The notes under the pieces were generated by a model that saw only the letters and a list, made by a program, of their open reading frames with translations, was not told the origin of the DNA and made no database searches. The translations under genes were made by a program, and so were the position numbers. 38,985 nucleotides of DNA, taken from contig DCFP01000117.1 of assembly GCA_002319925.1 (NCBI GenBank), positions 1-38,985 on the forward strand, written 5' to 3'. The stretch comes from Holophagaceae bacterium UBA1801. Its GTDB lineage: Bacteria; Acidobacteriota; Holophagae; Holophagales; Holophagaceae. Below, piece by piece: positions 1 through 7,506 of this stretch. How positions within the stretch are numbered: position 1 is the first letter of the stretch; each line of letters opens with the position of its first letter.

Positions 1-2284
1 AGGTGATCTCCGTATCCGAGACCACGGTGAACATCGTTTCCATGCCGATGATGACGGAGGTGGCGTTCGTGAAACCGGAGCCGGTCAAGGTGATGACCGT
101 GCCCACGGGTCCCGAGGACGGAGTCACGTTCAGGATGACCACCGACGACATGTGCGACGTGGTGAAGGTCAGCGTGTCACCGTTGGTGGTGCCTCCAGCG
201 TTCGTGGCGACGATCCGGTAGTAGTAGGTGGTCAAGGGCAGCAGTCCCGAGAGCGGATAATTGAAGGTCGTATCGCTCATGCCTGTGCTGGAACCGGAGA
301 AGGCGTATTCGCTGCCGAGCGCATTCGTCGGGCCCCACTGGAATTTGACCGTGGTGCTAGCGTTCTGGGGGTTCACGGTGCCATTGAGCGTGGCAGTGGT
401 GCCTGTCACATCGCTGGCACTGCCTGTGGTGGCAGTCGGTGAAGCGTAGTAGTTGAATAGGCCCGTTCCCGTGCCCGCTCCGCCAGGCGTGACGACCACC
501 ACATCGACGGTTCCAACCGTGTGGGCGGGGATTGTGGCGGTAATCGTGGTGCCGTTCACCACGGAGATACCCGTGGCTGCCGTGCCACCGATGGTGACGC
601 TGGTGGCACCGAGGAAGTTCGACCCGCTGATCGTGACCAAGGTACCGCCTGCGATCAGACCACTAGTGGGGTTGATGCTGGTGACGGTGGGTGCTACGAC
701 GTAGGTGAACAGGTTGGTGCCCGTGCCCGTTCCGCCAGGCGTGGCGACTACCACATCGACGGTTCCGGCCGTATGGGCGGGTGTAGTGGCGGTAATCGTG
801 CTGCTGTTCACCACGGTGACGCCCGTGGCTGCCGTACCGCCGATGGTGACGCTGGTGGCGCCGGTTAAGTTCGAACCACTGATGGTGACCGAAGTCCCGC
901 CTGCGGTCGGGCCACTGGTCGGACTAATGCCGGTGACGGTGGGCGCCTGATCCGTGTTCGTGAGGCTGAAATCGGCGGTGATGCTACCGACACTGGCGGT
1001 GACCGTGTAGGTGCCGCTCGTGGCGTTGGCTGTGGCTTGAACGCTGACTTTGCCTAGCGCATCGATGGTTGGCTGGGATGTGTTCAGCGCCGCACTCGCG
1101 CCGCTGCCGGGTACCGTGAAGGTCACCACTCCCCCCGTCACTGGTTCGCCATTCGCGCTGGTGACAGTCAGGCCAAGGGGGGAGAAGTTCGTGCTGACGG
1201 GTACGCTCTGGGGCGTGCCGGTGAGGCTTCCCAGTGCAAACCCCTGGGACTCGAAGGCGCCGATGTCGCAAGTCGGAGTGGCTCGCAGGACGCCTCGCTG
1301 GTCGGTGAGGGGACAGTGCGCGCTGGTGGCCTTGATGGCAGAAGAACCTGGCAGCAGCGGGAAGGTCTGCGTACTACCGCTATAGTTGCCCAGGGCTCCA
1401 AGCAGGATGGCGCTGGACTCGGTAAAGCCTGTCGGGCAGCCGTCGTCATCGTCGACGAGGTTGTCCATTCCTGTGAATGGATATGAAGCACCAACGTAAT
1501 GGTTGAAACAATTCCCGCCGTTGTTATTGGCAAGGATGGTGTTGTAAACGGTCGTATTGCCAGCCTCGTTGTTGATGCCTCCGCCGCCGGTAGGCCAGTT
1601 AGATGAATTGCCGGAAATGGTGCAGTTGGTGATCGTGGTCAACCCACCACTGGAAATGGCACCACCGGCGTTTCCAGCCGAATTTCCCGAAAAAGTGCTG
1701 TTGATGACGGTCAGAGTGCAACCCCCCCACGTGTCGATGCCGCCGCCATAGGAGCCCGCATTGCCAAGGAAGGTGCATTTGTCCAAAGTTGCCGTTCCAG
1801 CACGGAGCTCGAGACCTCCACCACCGGGCCAATCTGTTGTATTGCCAGAAACAGTGCACTTCGTGGCCGTCAGGGTGCCGCCAGTCATGCGAATTCCCGC
1901 ACCACTCTCACCGGAATACGAGCCATCGACGAAGTAACCATCGGCAATGGTGAGCTGGTTTAAGGCGACCGTTCCGCTGGTGATATCCAACACACGCACG
2001 GCGTGGTTGCCGCTGATGGTGACGTTGTGGCCGGTTCCGTCAATCGTCAGATTTTTGTTTATCTGCAACGTACTGCTGAGCAGAATGGTGAAATCACTAT
2101 TAAAAGTGATGACATCATCTGCCAAGGAGCCGTCGATGGCTGCCCGCAGCGATCCAGCTCCACTGTCGGCGTTCGTCGTGACCTGGATGGTCGCCGAAAT
2201 CGCAGGAATTACGCCGAAAATGGCAAATGCCTGGGTCAAAATGAGCAGCATCCCGCGAATAGAGCTTGAAAAACTCAATCTCAT
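1..2284 (-). CDS. Large secreted beta-helix / IPT-TIG repeat protein, 5' part (C-terminus outside window)
   Basis: The open frame runs from ATG at 2284 to the left edge without a stop (761 codons seen). A GAGG lies 6 nt before the ATG. Order: signal peptide (about residues 1-31, hydrophobic core then AISA); a segment LRAAIDG-SLADDVITFN typical of the start of secreted parallel beta-helix proteins; a beta-helix region (about 50-360) rich in CTxSGN and FSGNSAG-type repeats, as in polymorphic outer-membrane proteins; an Ig-like domain (about 365-440); two near-identical IPT/TIG domains (about 446-612); a fibronectin-III-like domain (about 613-700); and the start of a third TIG domain. Such proteins are usually exported to the cell surface as adhesins or large structural proteins. 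No anchoring or secretion-signal domain is visible because the end is missing. The family assignment is firm; the specific role is unknown. Confidence 0.85.
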   Translation of the reverse strand, partial: MRLSFSSSIRGMLLILTQAFAIFGVIPAISATIQVTTNADSGAGSLRAAIDGSLADDVITFNSDFTILLSSTLQINKNLTIDGTGHNVTISGNHAVRVLDITSGTVALNQLTIADGYFVDGSYSGESGAGIRMTGGTLTATKCTVSGNTTDWPGGGGLELRAGTATLDKCTFLGNAGSYGGGIDTWGGCTLTVINSTFSGNSAGNAGGAISSGGLTTITNCTISGNSSNWPTGGGGINNEAGNTTVYNTILANNNGGNCFNHYVGASYPFTGMDNLVDDDDGCPTGFTESSAILLGALGNYSGSTQTFPLLPGSSAIKATSAHCPLTDQRGVLRATPTCDIGAFESQGFALGSLTGTPQSVPVSTNFSPLGLTVTSANGEPVTGGVVTFTVPGSGASAALNTSQPTIDALGKVSVQATANATSGTYTVTASVGSITADFSLTNTDQAPTVTGISPTSGPTAGGTSVTISGSNLTGATSVTIGGTAATGVTVVNSSTITATTPAHTAGTVDVVVATPGGTGTGTNLFTYVVAPTVTSINPTSGLIAGGTLVTISGSNFLGATSVTIGGTAATGISVVNGTTITATIPAHTVGTVDVVVVTPGGAGTGTGLFNYYASPTATTGSASDVTGTTATLNGTVNPQNASTTVKFQWGPTNALGSEYAFSGSSTGMSDTTFNYPLSGLLPLTTYYYRIVATNAGGTTNGDTLTFTTSHMSSVVILNVTPSSGPVGTVITLTGSGFTNATSVIIGMETMFTVVSDTEIT
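453..950 (-). repeat. Tandem intragenic duplication of a TIG domain (period about 252 bp)
   Basis: Two adjacent blocks (about 453-704 and 705-950) inside the large secreted protein encode nearly the same 82-84 residue IPT/TIG unit. Both contain the words SGSN, GATSVTIGGTAATG and GTVDVVV. DNA similarity is high over the whole unit, which points to a fairly recent duplication or homogenisation. Confidence 0.8.
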
Positions 2285-2856
2285 TCATAACCTCGCTGAA
2301 TTCTGGGAAAATCGACAACAGAGAGATCATAAACCGAAAATATAAGAATAGTAAGCGTTCTTATTGATCATTTTTGCTGCAGTGCGTTTGGCATCAGAGC
2401 AAAGGCTGTTATTGGGTCTCAGCTGGTTGAAATTCACTAATCCATGCCGAATGCCGATCTTTTCCAAATAATTCAAACGCCCACGCCTTAAAAAAGTTCC
2501 ATTTTTTGCGGGAGTGCCTGATGGATGGAAATTTCAAAGGCTCCAAATGCTCGGAGACCATGCCACAGATCTAGGGAACAAACGCTCCCCGATCGAGCAA
2601 TGGCATTCCTACCCTGCCCTTTTCCCATCCCCAATACATTTGTCGGTTTTTAAACCGCCCTTCTCTCATGGCGATTCCGCTTCAGCCACCAGAAACCGGG
2701 GACTCGTTCGAAGCCACCCTACCTTTCCCATCGACCGTTGCGGCCTTATTTTGTTCCAATCGGAACCCTCGATCATTCCATGCTGTCGGACCTGCGCGGA
2801 ATCGCTCTTCAGCAGGAGTCTGACCTGGCGCGGTAGACTGCCGTCCGGGAGCCTCC
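2285..2856. other. Intergenic region between divergent genes, no gene seen
   Basis: About 570 bp separates the divergent start codons of the large secreted protein and mqnE. The half next to the secreted gene (about 2290-2510) is AT-rich and probably holds its promoter. The half next to mqnE is of normal composition. I see no convincing ORF, terminator or known riboswitch core here. Confidence 0.5.
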
Positions 2857-3969
2857 ATGCCTGCCTTGCACCTGCAACGATACATCCGCGACGAACGCCT
2901 GCTGCCATTGGCGGACAAGGTTCTGCATGGGGAACGATTGACCTTCGAGGACGGTCTGCTGCTTTACGAGAGCCCGGATCTTTCGGGCATCGGGGCCATG
3001 GCTCATCACTCGCGCCTGCAGCGCCACGGGAGGAAAACCTACTACGTACAGAGCCGACGCCTCTCGTACACCAACATCTGCCATACCCATTGCCAGTTCT
3101 GCGCCTTCCAGGCCAAGCCCGGAGATCCCCGCGCCTACGCACTCTCAGCGGAAGACGCGCTGCGGGAACTGAGCAAGCCGGAGAACGCCAAGGTCCAGGA
3201 ACTCCACATGACCTCAGGGCACAACCCGAAGCTGAGGATCGAGTATTTCGAGGACCTCTTCCGGAAGATCAAGGCAGCCTTCCCGAAGATCCATCTGAAG
3301 GTCTTCACGATGGTGGAAATGGACTACTACGCCCGGGTCTCCGGCATCAGCGTGGAAGCGTTTTTGGACCGATGTGTGGCCGCTGGGCTGGAGAGCTGCC
3401 CTGGCGGAGGCGCGGAGATCTTCGACCCGGAGATCCGCGAGAAGATCTGCATCGGCAAGAAGGATGCGGACACCTGGTTGCGCGTGGCGGAGTTGTGCCA
3501 CTCCAAGGGCGTCCCCACGAACTGCACCATGCTCTACGGCCATATCGAGGAAGCACGGCACCGCGTGGATCACCTGTTGAAACTCCGGGCACTCCAGGAT
3601 CGCACCGGAGGCTTCCTCGCCTACATTCCTTTGGCCTACCAGATCGAGGACAACGAACTGGGCAAAACCTACGAGATCCTCGAGACAACCGGAGTTCAGG
3701 ATCTCCGCGAGATCGCCGTGGCGCGACTCCTCCTCGACAACATCCCGCACATCAAGGCCTATTGGGTGATGATCACGGAGGGACTGGCCCAGATCGCCCA
3801 GAATTACGGGGCCAACGACCTGGATGGCACGATCATCGAAGAAGAAATCGCCCACCAGGCCGGAGCGAAGACGCCTCAGCACCTGACGAAAGCACACCTG
3901 GAGCGGTTGATCCGCGAGGCAGGATTCGAGCCCGTGGAGCGGGACAACCTCTATCACACCATGGCGTGA
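2857..3969 (+). CDS. mqnE: Aminofutalosine synthase (radical SAM), menaquinone biosynthesis
   Basis: Joins the chorismate-derived enolpyruvyl precursor (made by MqnA) to the adenosyl radical of SAM, giving aminofutalosine, in the futalosine route to menaquinone; cytoplasmic. The 370 residues fit the family. The radical-SAM cluster motif CHTHCQFCAF places Cys75, Cys79 and Cys82 as 4Fe-4S ligands. ESCPGGGAEIF in the middle and DGTIIEEEIAHQAGA near the C-terminus are the MqnE hallmarks that separate it from MqnC. GGGAG lies just before the ATG. No other mqn gene is adjacent, so the rest of the pathway must be elsewhere. It converges with the next gene across only 6 bp. Confidence 0.93.
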   Translation: MPALHLQRYIRDERLLPLADKVLHGERLTFEDGLLLYESPDLSGIGAMAHHSRLQRHGRKTYYVQSRRLSYTNICHTHCQFCAFQAKPGDPRAYALSAEDALRELSKPENAKVQELHMTSGHNPKLRIEYFEDLFRKIKAAFPKIHLKVFTMVEMDYYARVSGISVEAFLDRCVAAGLESCPGGGAEIFDPEIREKICIGKKDADTWLRVAELCHSKGVPTNCTMLYGHIEEARHRVDHLLKLRALQDRTGGFLAYIPLAYQIEDNELGKTYEILETTGVQDLREIAVARLLLDNIPHIKAYWVMITEGLAQIAQNYGANDLDGTIIEEEIAHQAGAKTPQHLTKAHLERLIREAGFEPVERDNLYHTMA

Positions 3970-3975
3970 GGAGAT

Positions 3976-5040
3976 TCACTCTCTTGCGAGAATTGCCCGC
4001 AGCCGCTCCGCTTCCTTGGTGTAGAGCCGCAGAGTCACAGGCATCCGCAGCCACCGGTAGAGCATGCTCCACTTCTTGAAGACCGGTGGCTGGTCCAGCG
4101 TCAGATCGACGTAAGGCGTTCCAAGCCAAGCCTTGCCTAGGGAAATCCGAGGCTTCCCATTTTTCGTGGAGGCGAGCAGAAAGGGCGTTCCGAAGGTATA
4201 AAGCGTAAGCTCCTCGGCGCTGACTGCGAGCGCGCAGTCCATGAATTTCCTCTGGAACGGTCTCACGAAACACATTTCCGCACCGGCCTCAATGAACACG
4301 CAGTGCGGATCGAAAGCGGAAATACCCTCGGGCAGCCGCCCCGCTCGCTTTCGTACCATGATCTGGATGACTGCGATCAGGAGCATCGCCGCGAGGGGGA
4401 TCGCCATAATGATTTCAACGGGCTGGAGCAGATGGAACCGCGCATCCGATGCGGCAGACCGCAGGGCTCCAGCCAGCTCCGGGCCCGGACGCGCACCGTC
4501 GGAGCGCGCCAGGGATTGAAGGATCGCATCGAACAGTTCCTTCTGATGAATGAAGCCTTCCCGCGAGTCCAGCTCGATCCAGTACCGGGTCTTGTCCTGT
4601 TCGAAAAAGGCGATGAAGCGCACCTGCTTACCGCGCGCATTGAGGAGATAGGCGCTCCGTCCGAAGAGGGGCACTTCCCTGAAATACCACTTGGATCCAG
4701 CCTTCTCGAAACGCAGCCCGCCCTTGGGGTAGGCGGGCAATTCGAACCAGTTCGCACAGAGAATTTCCCAGGGTGTTCCATCCGATTGCTGGGTACCCAG
4801 TTTTAGGATTCCAAGACTCCCTCCACGGAATTCCCGGGCATCCCATCGCTCATCCTTCAACGGGTGACCACTGCCGAACCCCTTCGGAACTACCATGGAA
4901 AACGCTCCGAGGCTCACGCTCTGCTGGTTGGAGGGCGCTTGGACCCAATGCGCATGGAGCCGGATGCTCAGCGTGACAAACAGAAGGATCAGCAGTATCC
5001 CGGAGAAGATCGCTGTCATCAGGAGGGTCTGTCTTTTCAT
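3976..5040 (-). CDS. Unrecognised membrane protein with two transmembrane segments
   Basis: 354 residues, family not recognised. A hydrophobic N-terminal segment (about 5-28) looks like an uncleaved anchor or signal. A soluble part of about 180 residues follows, then a second hydrophobic segment (about 207-229) followed by a basic MVRKRAGR stretch, so the last 120 residues are probably cytoplasmic and the middle extracytoplasmic. The C-terminal part (FVRPFQRKFMDCALAVSAEELTLYTFG) resembles a PH-like fold, which is only a guess. Start ATG at 5040 is preceded by GGAG at a spacing of 6. It stands alone, convergent with mqnE and divergent from the DJ-1/PfpI gene. Confidence 0.7.
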   Translation of the reverse strand: MKRQTLLMTAIFSGILLILLFVTLSIRLHAHWVQAPSNQQSVSLGAFSMVVPKGFGSGHPLKDERWDAREFRGGSLGILKLGTQQSDGTPWEILCANWFELPAYPKGGLRFEKAGSKWYFREVPLFGRSAYLLNARGKQVRFIAFFEQDKTRYWIELDSREGFIHQKELFDAILQSLARSDGARPGPELAGALRSAASDARFHLLQPVEIIMAIPLAAMLLIAVIQIMVRKRAGRLPEGISAFDPHCVFIEAGAEMCFVRPFQRKFMDCALAVSAEELTLYTFGTPFLLASTKNGKPRISLGKAWLGTPYVDLTLDQPPVFKKWSMLYRWLRMPVTLRLYTKEAERLRAILARE

Positions 5041-5147
5041 CGTGAACTCCGATGCGGGACCCAGTTTTATATTGCCTTGAATTCATTTTTCCATGAAACC
5101 TAATGTTCCGAATTCAGGGGATACTGACGCTGATTTGGAGGCAGGCC

Positions 5148-5672
5148 ATGAGGTTGCAAGGGAAACAGATTGCGTTCCTGATCGACGAAGGCTTTGAGGA
5201 CCTCGAATTCTGGGTCACGGTCATGCGTTTGAGGGAGGAAGGCGCGAACGTGCTCATCCTGAGCCCGGACGCGCCCAAGACGTTCCATGGCAAGAACGGT
5301 CTCGAAGCGAAAGCGGACCAGTCCATCAAGAACGTAGACGCCAAGCAGTTCGATGCGGTCGTCGTGCCCGGGGGCTGGGCGCCCGACAAAATGCGGCGGT
5401 ACGAGATCGTGAAGCAGTTCGTGAAGAATATCCACGAGGCGCACAAGGTCGTCGGAATGATCTGTCACGCCGGGCTCGTGGGCATTTCGGCAGGAATCGT
5501 GAAGGGGCGCCGGGCCACGGGGAGCGAAGGCATCAAGGATGACCTCATCAACGCCGGCGCTAACTGGGTGGATGAGCCCGCATTCCAGGACGGCAACCTC
5601 GTCTGGGGCCGCGTCGTCGCAGATATTCCGGATTTCTGCCGCACCTTGGTGTCAGCCATCGAATGCAATTGA
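5148..5672 (+). CDS. DJ-1/PfpI family protein (class I glutamine amidotransferase-like)
   Basis: 174 residues from the ATG at 5148. I prefer this start because GGAGG lies 6 nt before it and the family begins right at the first beta strand (KQIAFLIDEGFED); a longer reading from 5103 has no ribosome site. The nucleophile elbow is VGMICHAG with Cys106 followed by His107, and the conserved acidic partner is Glu17 in DEGFED. VPGGWAPDKMR matches the PfpI nucleotide-elbow-like loop. The family includes stress-linked proteases, glyoxalase III and deglycase enzymes; the sequence does not say which. It is a single gene followed by a strong terminator hairpin. Confidence 0.88.
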   Translation: MRLQGKQIAFLIDEGFEDLEFWVTVMRLREEGANVLILSPDAPKTFHGKNGLEAKADQSIKNVDAKQFDAVVVPGGWAPDKMRRYEIVKQFVKNIHEAHKVVGMICHAGLVGISAGIVKGRRATGSEGIKDDLINAGANWVDEPAFQDGNLVWGRVVADIPDFCRTLVSAIECN

Positions 5673-5759
5673 CACAACAAGGAAATGACTCGAATAGCTG
5701 TGATACGCCCTAACCTTTTGGCTTAGATCCAAACAGGAACCATCATTGATGCACATAGT

Positions 5760-5790
5760 AAACGCCTCCCGGTAAAGCCGGGAGGCGTTT
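5760..5790. terminator. Bidirectional intrinsic terminator
   Basis: A perfect 13-bp inverted repeat (AAACGCCTCCCGG / CCGGGAGGCGTTT) has a 5-nt loop TAAAG. Flanking A and T residues supply U-runs in both directions. It lies between the stops of the convergent DJ-1/PfpI gene and the small lipoprotein gene, abutting the TAA of the latter. Confidence 0.88.
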
Positions 5791-5791
5791 C

Positions 5792-6079
5792 TTAGCGGGC
5801 ATTGGCCGCTTCGGCGGCCAGTTTTATTTCAGCGTAGGCCTGCTCTAGCAGGACCTTGGCCCTCGCAGCGTGACCATTCAAATCGAAATCGTTGGCTCTC
5901 TGCGCATCGCCAACTTTATCGATGGCACGTTCGATATAGCTCTGCGCCTCCGCGAGATTGGGATGACGGGCATAGCTCACTCGCTGGGATGGAGCCGCGG
6001 CACATCCAGCGAACACCACAGCCACGGCGCATCCCATAGCCCAGGTTATGAAACGCTTGCAAACCTGAATCGTATTCAT
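5792..6079 (-). CDS. Small lipoprotein, paralogue of the upstream gene
   Basis: 95 residues. A signal sequence with lipobox VFAGC puts the lipidated cysteine at residue 26. The mature part (RHPNLAEAQSYIERAIDKVGDAQRANDFDLNGHAARAKVLLEQAYAEIK..., paraphrased) is predicted to be two amphipathic helices rich in Ala, Glu and Lys. It is clearly paralogous to the preceding gene: both share HPNLA-AQS-IE, the GHAA-KA-LL-AY-EIKLAAE pattern and a near-identical C-terminus. Its ATG overlaps the TGA of the upstream gene (ATGA at 6076-6079), so translation is coupled. The exact function is unknown; it resembles small DUF4398-like helical envelope proteins. Confidence 0.82.
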   Translation of the reverse strand: MNTIQVCKRFITWAMGCAVAVVFAGCAAAPSQRVSYARHPNLAEAQSYIERAIDKVGDAQRANDFDLNGHAARAKVLLEQAYAEIKLAAEAANAR

Positions 6080-6348
6080 TTATTGGCAGTCTCAGCGGCC
6101 AATTTGATTTCCGAATAGGCTTCATCGAGCAGGGCCTTGGCCTTGGCGGCATGGCCGCCCATGTCATATTCGTTCGCAACCTGGGCAGCGGTGAGTTTCA
6201 CCTGGGCCTTTTCGATGAAGGATTGGGCGGCGGCGAGGTTGGGGTGTTTGGCCTTGCTGACCTTCTGTCCATAGACAGCTAAGCCGATCGACAAAAGCCC
6301 GATCGCCACTCCGCCGGTGACGAGAGTCCTAACGATACGATTGGTCAT
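6076..6348 (-). CDS. Small exported helical protein, first of a paralogous pair
   Basis: 90 residues from the ATG at 6348, chosen because AAGGAG lies 7 nt upstream; a longer reading to 6408 adds an AT-rich stretch with no ribosome site. An N-terminal signal sequence ends around AVYGQ (about residue 27), with no lipobox cysteine, unlike its neighbour. The mature 60 residues are an Ala/Lys/Glu-rich helical pair with HPNLAAAQSFIEKAQ and GHAAKAKALLDEAYSEIKLAAE. It heads a two-gene operon whose promoter must lie in the AT-rich region upstream. No known function; envelope-associated by inference. Confidence 0.8.
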   Translation of the reverse strand: MTNRIVRTLVTGGVAIGLLSIGLAVYGQKVSKAKHPNLAAAQSFIEKAQVKLTAAQVANEYDMGGHAAKAKALLDEAYSEIKLAAETANK

Positions 6349-6918
6349 GATTTTCTCCTTGTGGAGTTGGGGTTGTTGGAAAAGGCTAATCCTATGAATG
6401 AAAAACAAATAAAAGTCGTATTTAAAAAAGCATAGAGGGCAATTTGATATAATAATAAACTTGTCTTATATAGCTATTCAGAAAAACCATTAAATTACGT
6501 AATAATGATCACAGAAGAAGCAAATCCACATAAAATGATTTAAACAATCAAAAGGAATCATTTGTCCTTAAATTGCAGGAAGATCCCACCACTTTCTCAA
6601 AAACAACATGGGGTGCTGTTTATTGCTTTGAGTAAATAATCATGAAACATGCCAATATGCAAATTATTGATAATAGTTGACATGTTGTATTTTATTCTTC
6701 ACATGAATTTTATTTTGCAACAACCCATTGTTGATGCCGTAGCAATTTGCCACGTTATCTGAAAAAAATTCTTAAAGATCCTTTTGTCTCGTATATGTTC
6801 AAATGGTAAAATTAAGATCTTTTTCACATTCCTCCATCGAAGCGAAGGCAAATCGTTTTATGAACAAATATTATTGAATCAAAGAGATCTGCTGATGGGA
6901 ACAACCCATTGAGCCAGA
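6349..6918. other. AT-rich intergenic region
   Basis: About 570 bp, by eye a third G+C or less, against clearly GC-rich genes on both sides. It separates the divergent small exported protein and 5-formyl-THF cyclo-ligase genes. It contains many poly-A/T tracts and several candidate -10 elements (for example TATAAT near 6448) but no ORF of coding character. The 12-base word AACAACCCATTG occurs twice (6719-6730 and 6900-6911). Confidence 0.7.
6719..6730 (+). repeat. Direct repeat copy 1, AACAACCCATTG
   Basis: An identical 12-mer recurs 181 bp downstream at 6900-6911, 8 nt before the start of the cyclo-ligase gene. This copy sits in a small inverted repeat CAACA-acccat-TGTTG. The second sits in ATGGG-aacaa-CCCAT. 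It could be a regulatory site or chance in a low-complexity region. Confidence 0.4.
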
Positions 6919-7497
6919 ATGGAGCCCATGGAAACGAAAGCCGAAGTCCGCAAACGCTACAAGAAACTCCGTGATGACACATCAGCTCAAGAAAGAGCCG
7001 CCTGGTCCGATCGAATCTGTGCAGGTCTGTCCTCGTTCTGCGTGAGTCGCCGGATCCGCCGCATCGGGGTGTTCTGGCCCTTGGGTTCCGAGATCGATCT
7101 TCGCTCGTTCATCAACGGGCATCCCGAATGGACCTTCGTATTTCCAAGGGTGTCCTCCACTCAGCCGCCCAGGTTGATCTGGGGCCCCGAGCCTCTCGAA
7201 CCGGGCGTTTTCGGGCTCATGGAGCCTGTCCATGCCCAGCACTTCATGCCGCCGGTCCAGCTCCTGGTGGTTCCTGGTCTGGTTTTCGACGCAGAAGGAT
7301 TCCGCATCGGCTATGGCGGGGGGTTCTACGATGCCCTTCTGGAACGGCTTTCCCCGGACGTCATCACCCTGGGAGCAGCCTTCGAAATTCAGCGAACGCA
7401 GCATCTGCCCCACTCGCCCCAGGACATGCCCGTCCATGGCGTCATGACCGAGCAGGGGCTCACCTGGTTCCAGCGGCCCGGCGAGGAATCCGACTAG
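6919..7497 (+). CDS. fau: 5-formyltetrahydrofolate cyclo-ligase
   Basis: Converts 5-formyl-THF to 5,10-methenyl-THF with ATP, returning a stored folate to the one-carbon pool; cytoplasmic. The 192 residues fit the family. An N-terminal KxEVRKRYKKLR helix carries the basic residues usual for folate and ATP binding. The family signature GYGGGFYDALL is at residues 131-141, preceded by VPGLVFDAEGFRIG. The start is uncertain: ATG at 6919 has only a weak upstream site, and ATG at 6928 (9 nt on) has GGAG too close. It stands as a single gene, convergent with the FHA-GAF gene across 9 bp. Confidence 0.92.
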   Translation: MEPMETKAEVRKRYKKLRDDTSAQERAAWSDRICAGLSSFCVSRRIRRIGVFWPLGSEIDLRSFINGHPEWTFVFPRVSSTQPPRLIWGPEPLEPGVFGLMEPVHAQHFMPPVQLLVVPGLVFDAEGFRIGYGGGFYDALLERLSPDVITLGAAFEIQRTQHLPHSPQDMPVHGVMTEQGLTWFQRPGEESD

Positions 7498-7506
7498 GGT
7501 CGGTCT

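Noticed and set aside
2460..2640. Riboswitch between the large secreted protein and mqnE
   Set aside because: I compared the conserved cores of c-di-GMP, SAM, ZTP and cobalamin types from memory and none fits.
2514..4079. 521-codon plus-strand frame
   Set aside because: Overlaps mqnE in another frame; composition rich in Arg, Pro and Gly without any motif; mqnE is unmistakable.
6349..6918. 6S RNA (ssrS) upstream of the cyclo-ligase gene, as in many proteobacteria
   Set aside because: The stretch is too AT-rich and I find no long paired arms with a central bubble; only very short stems.
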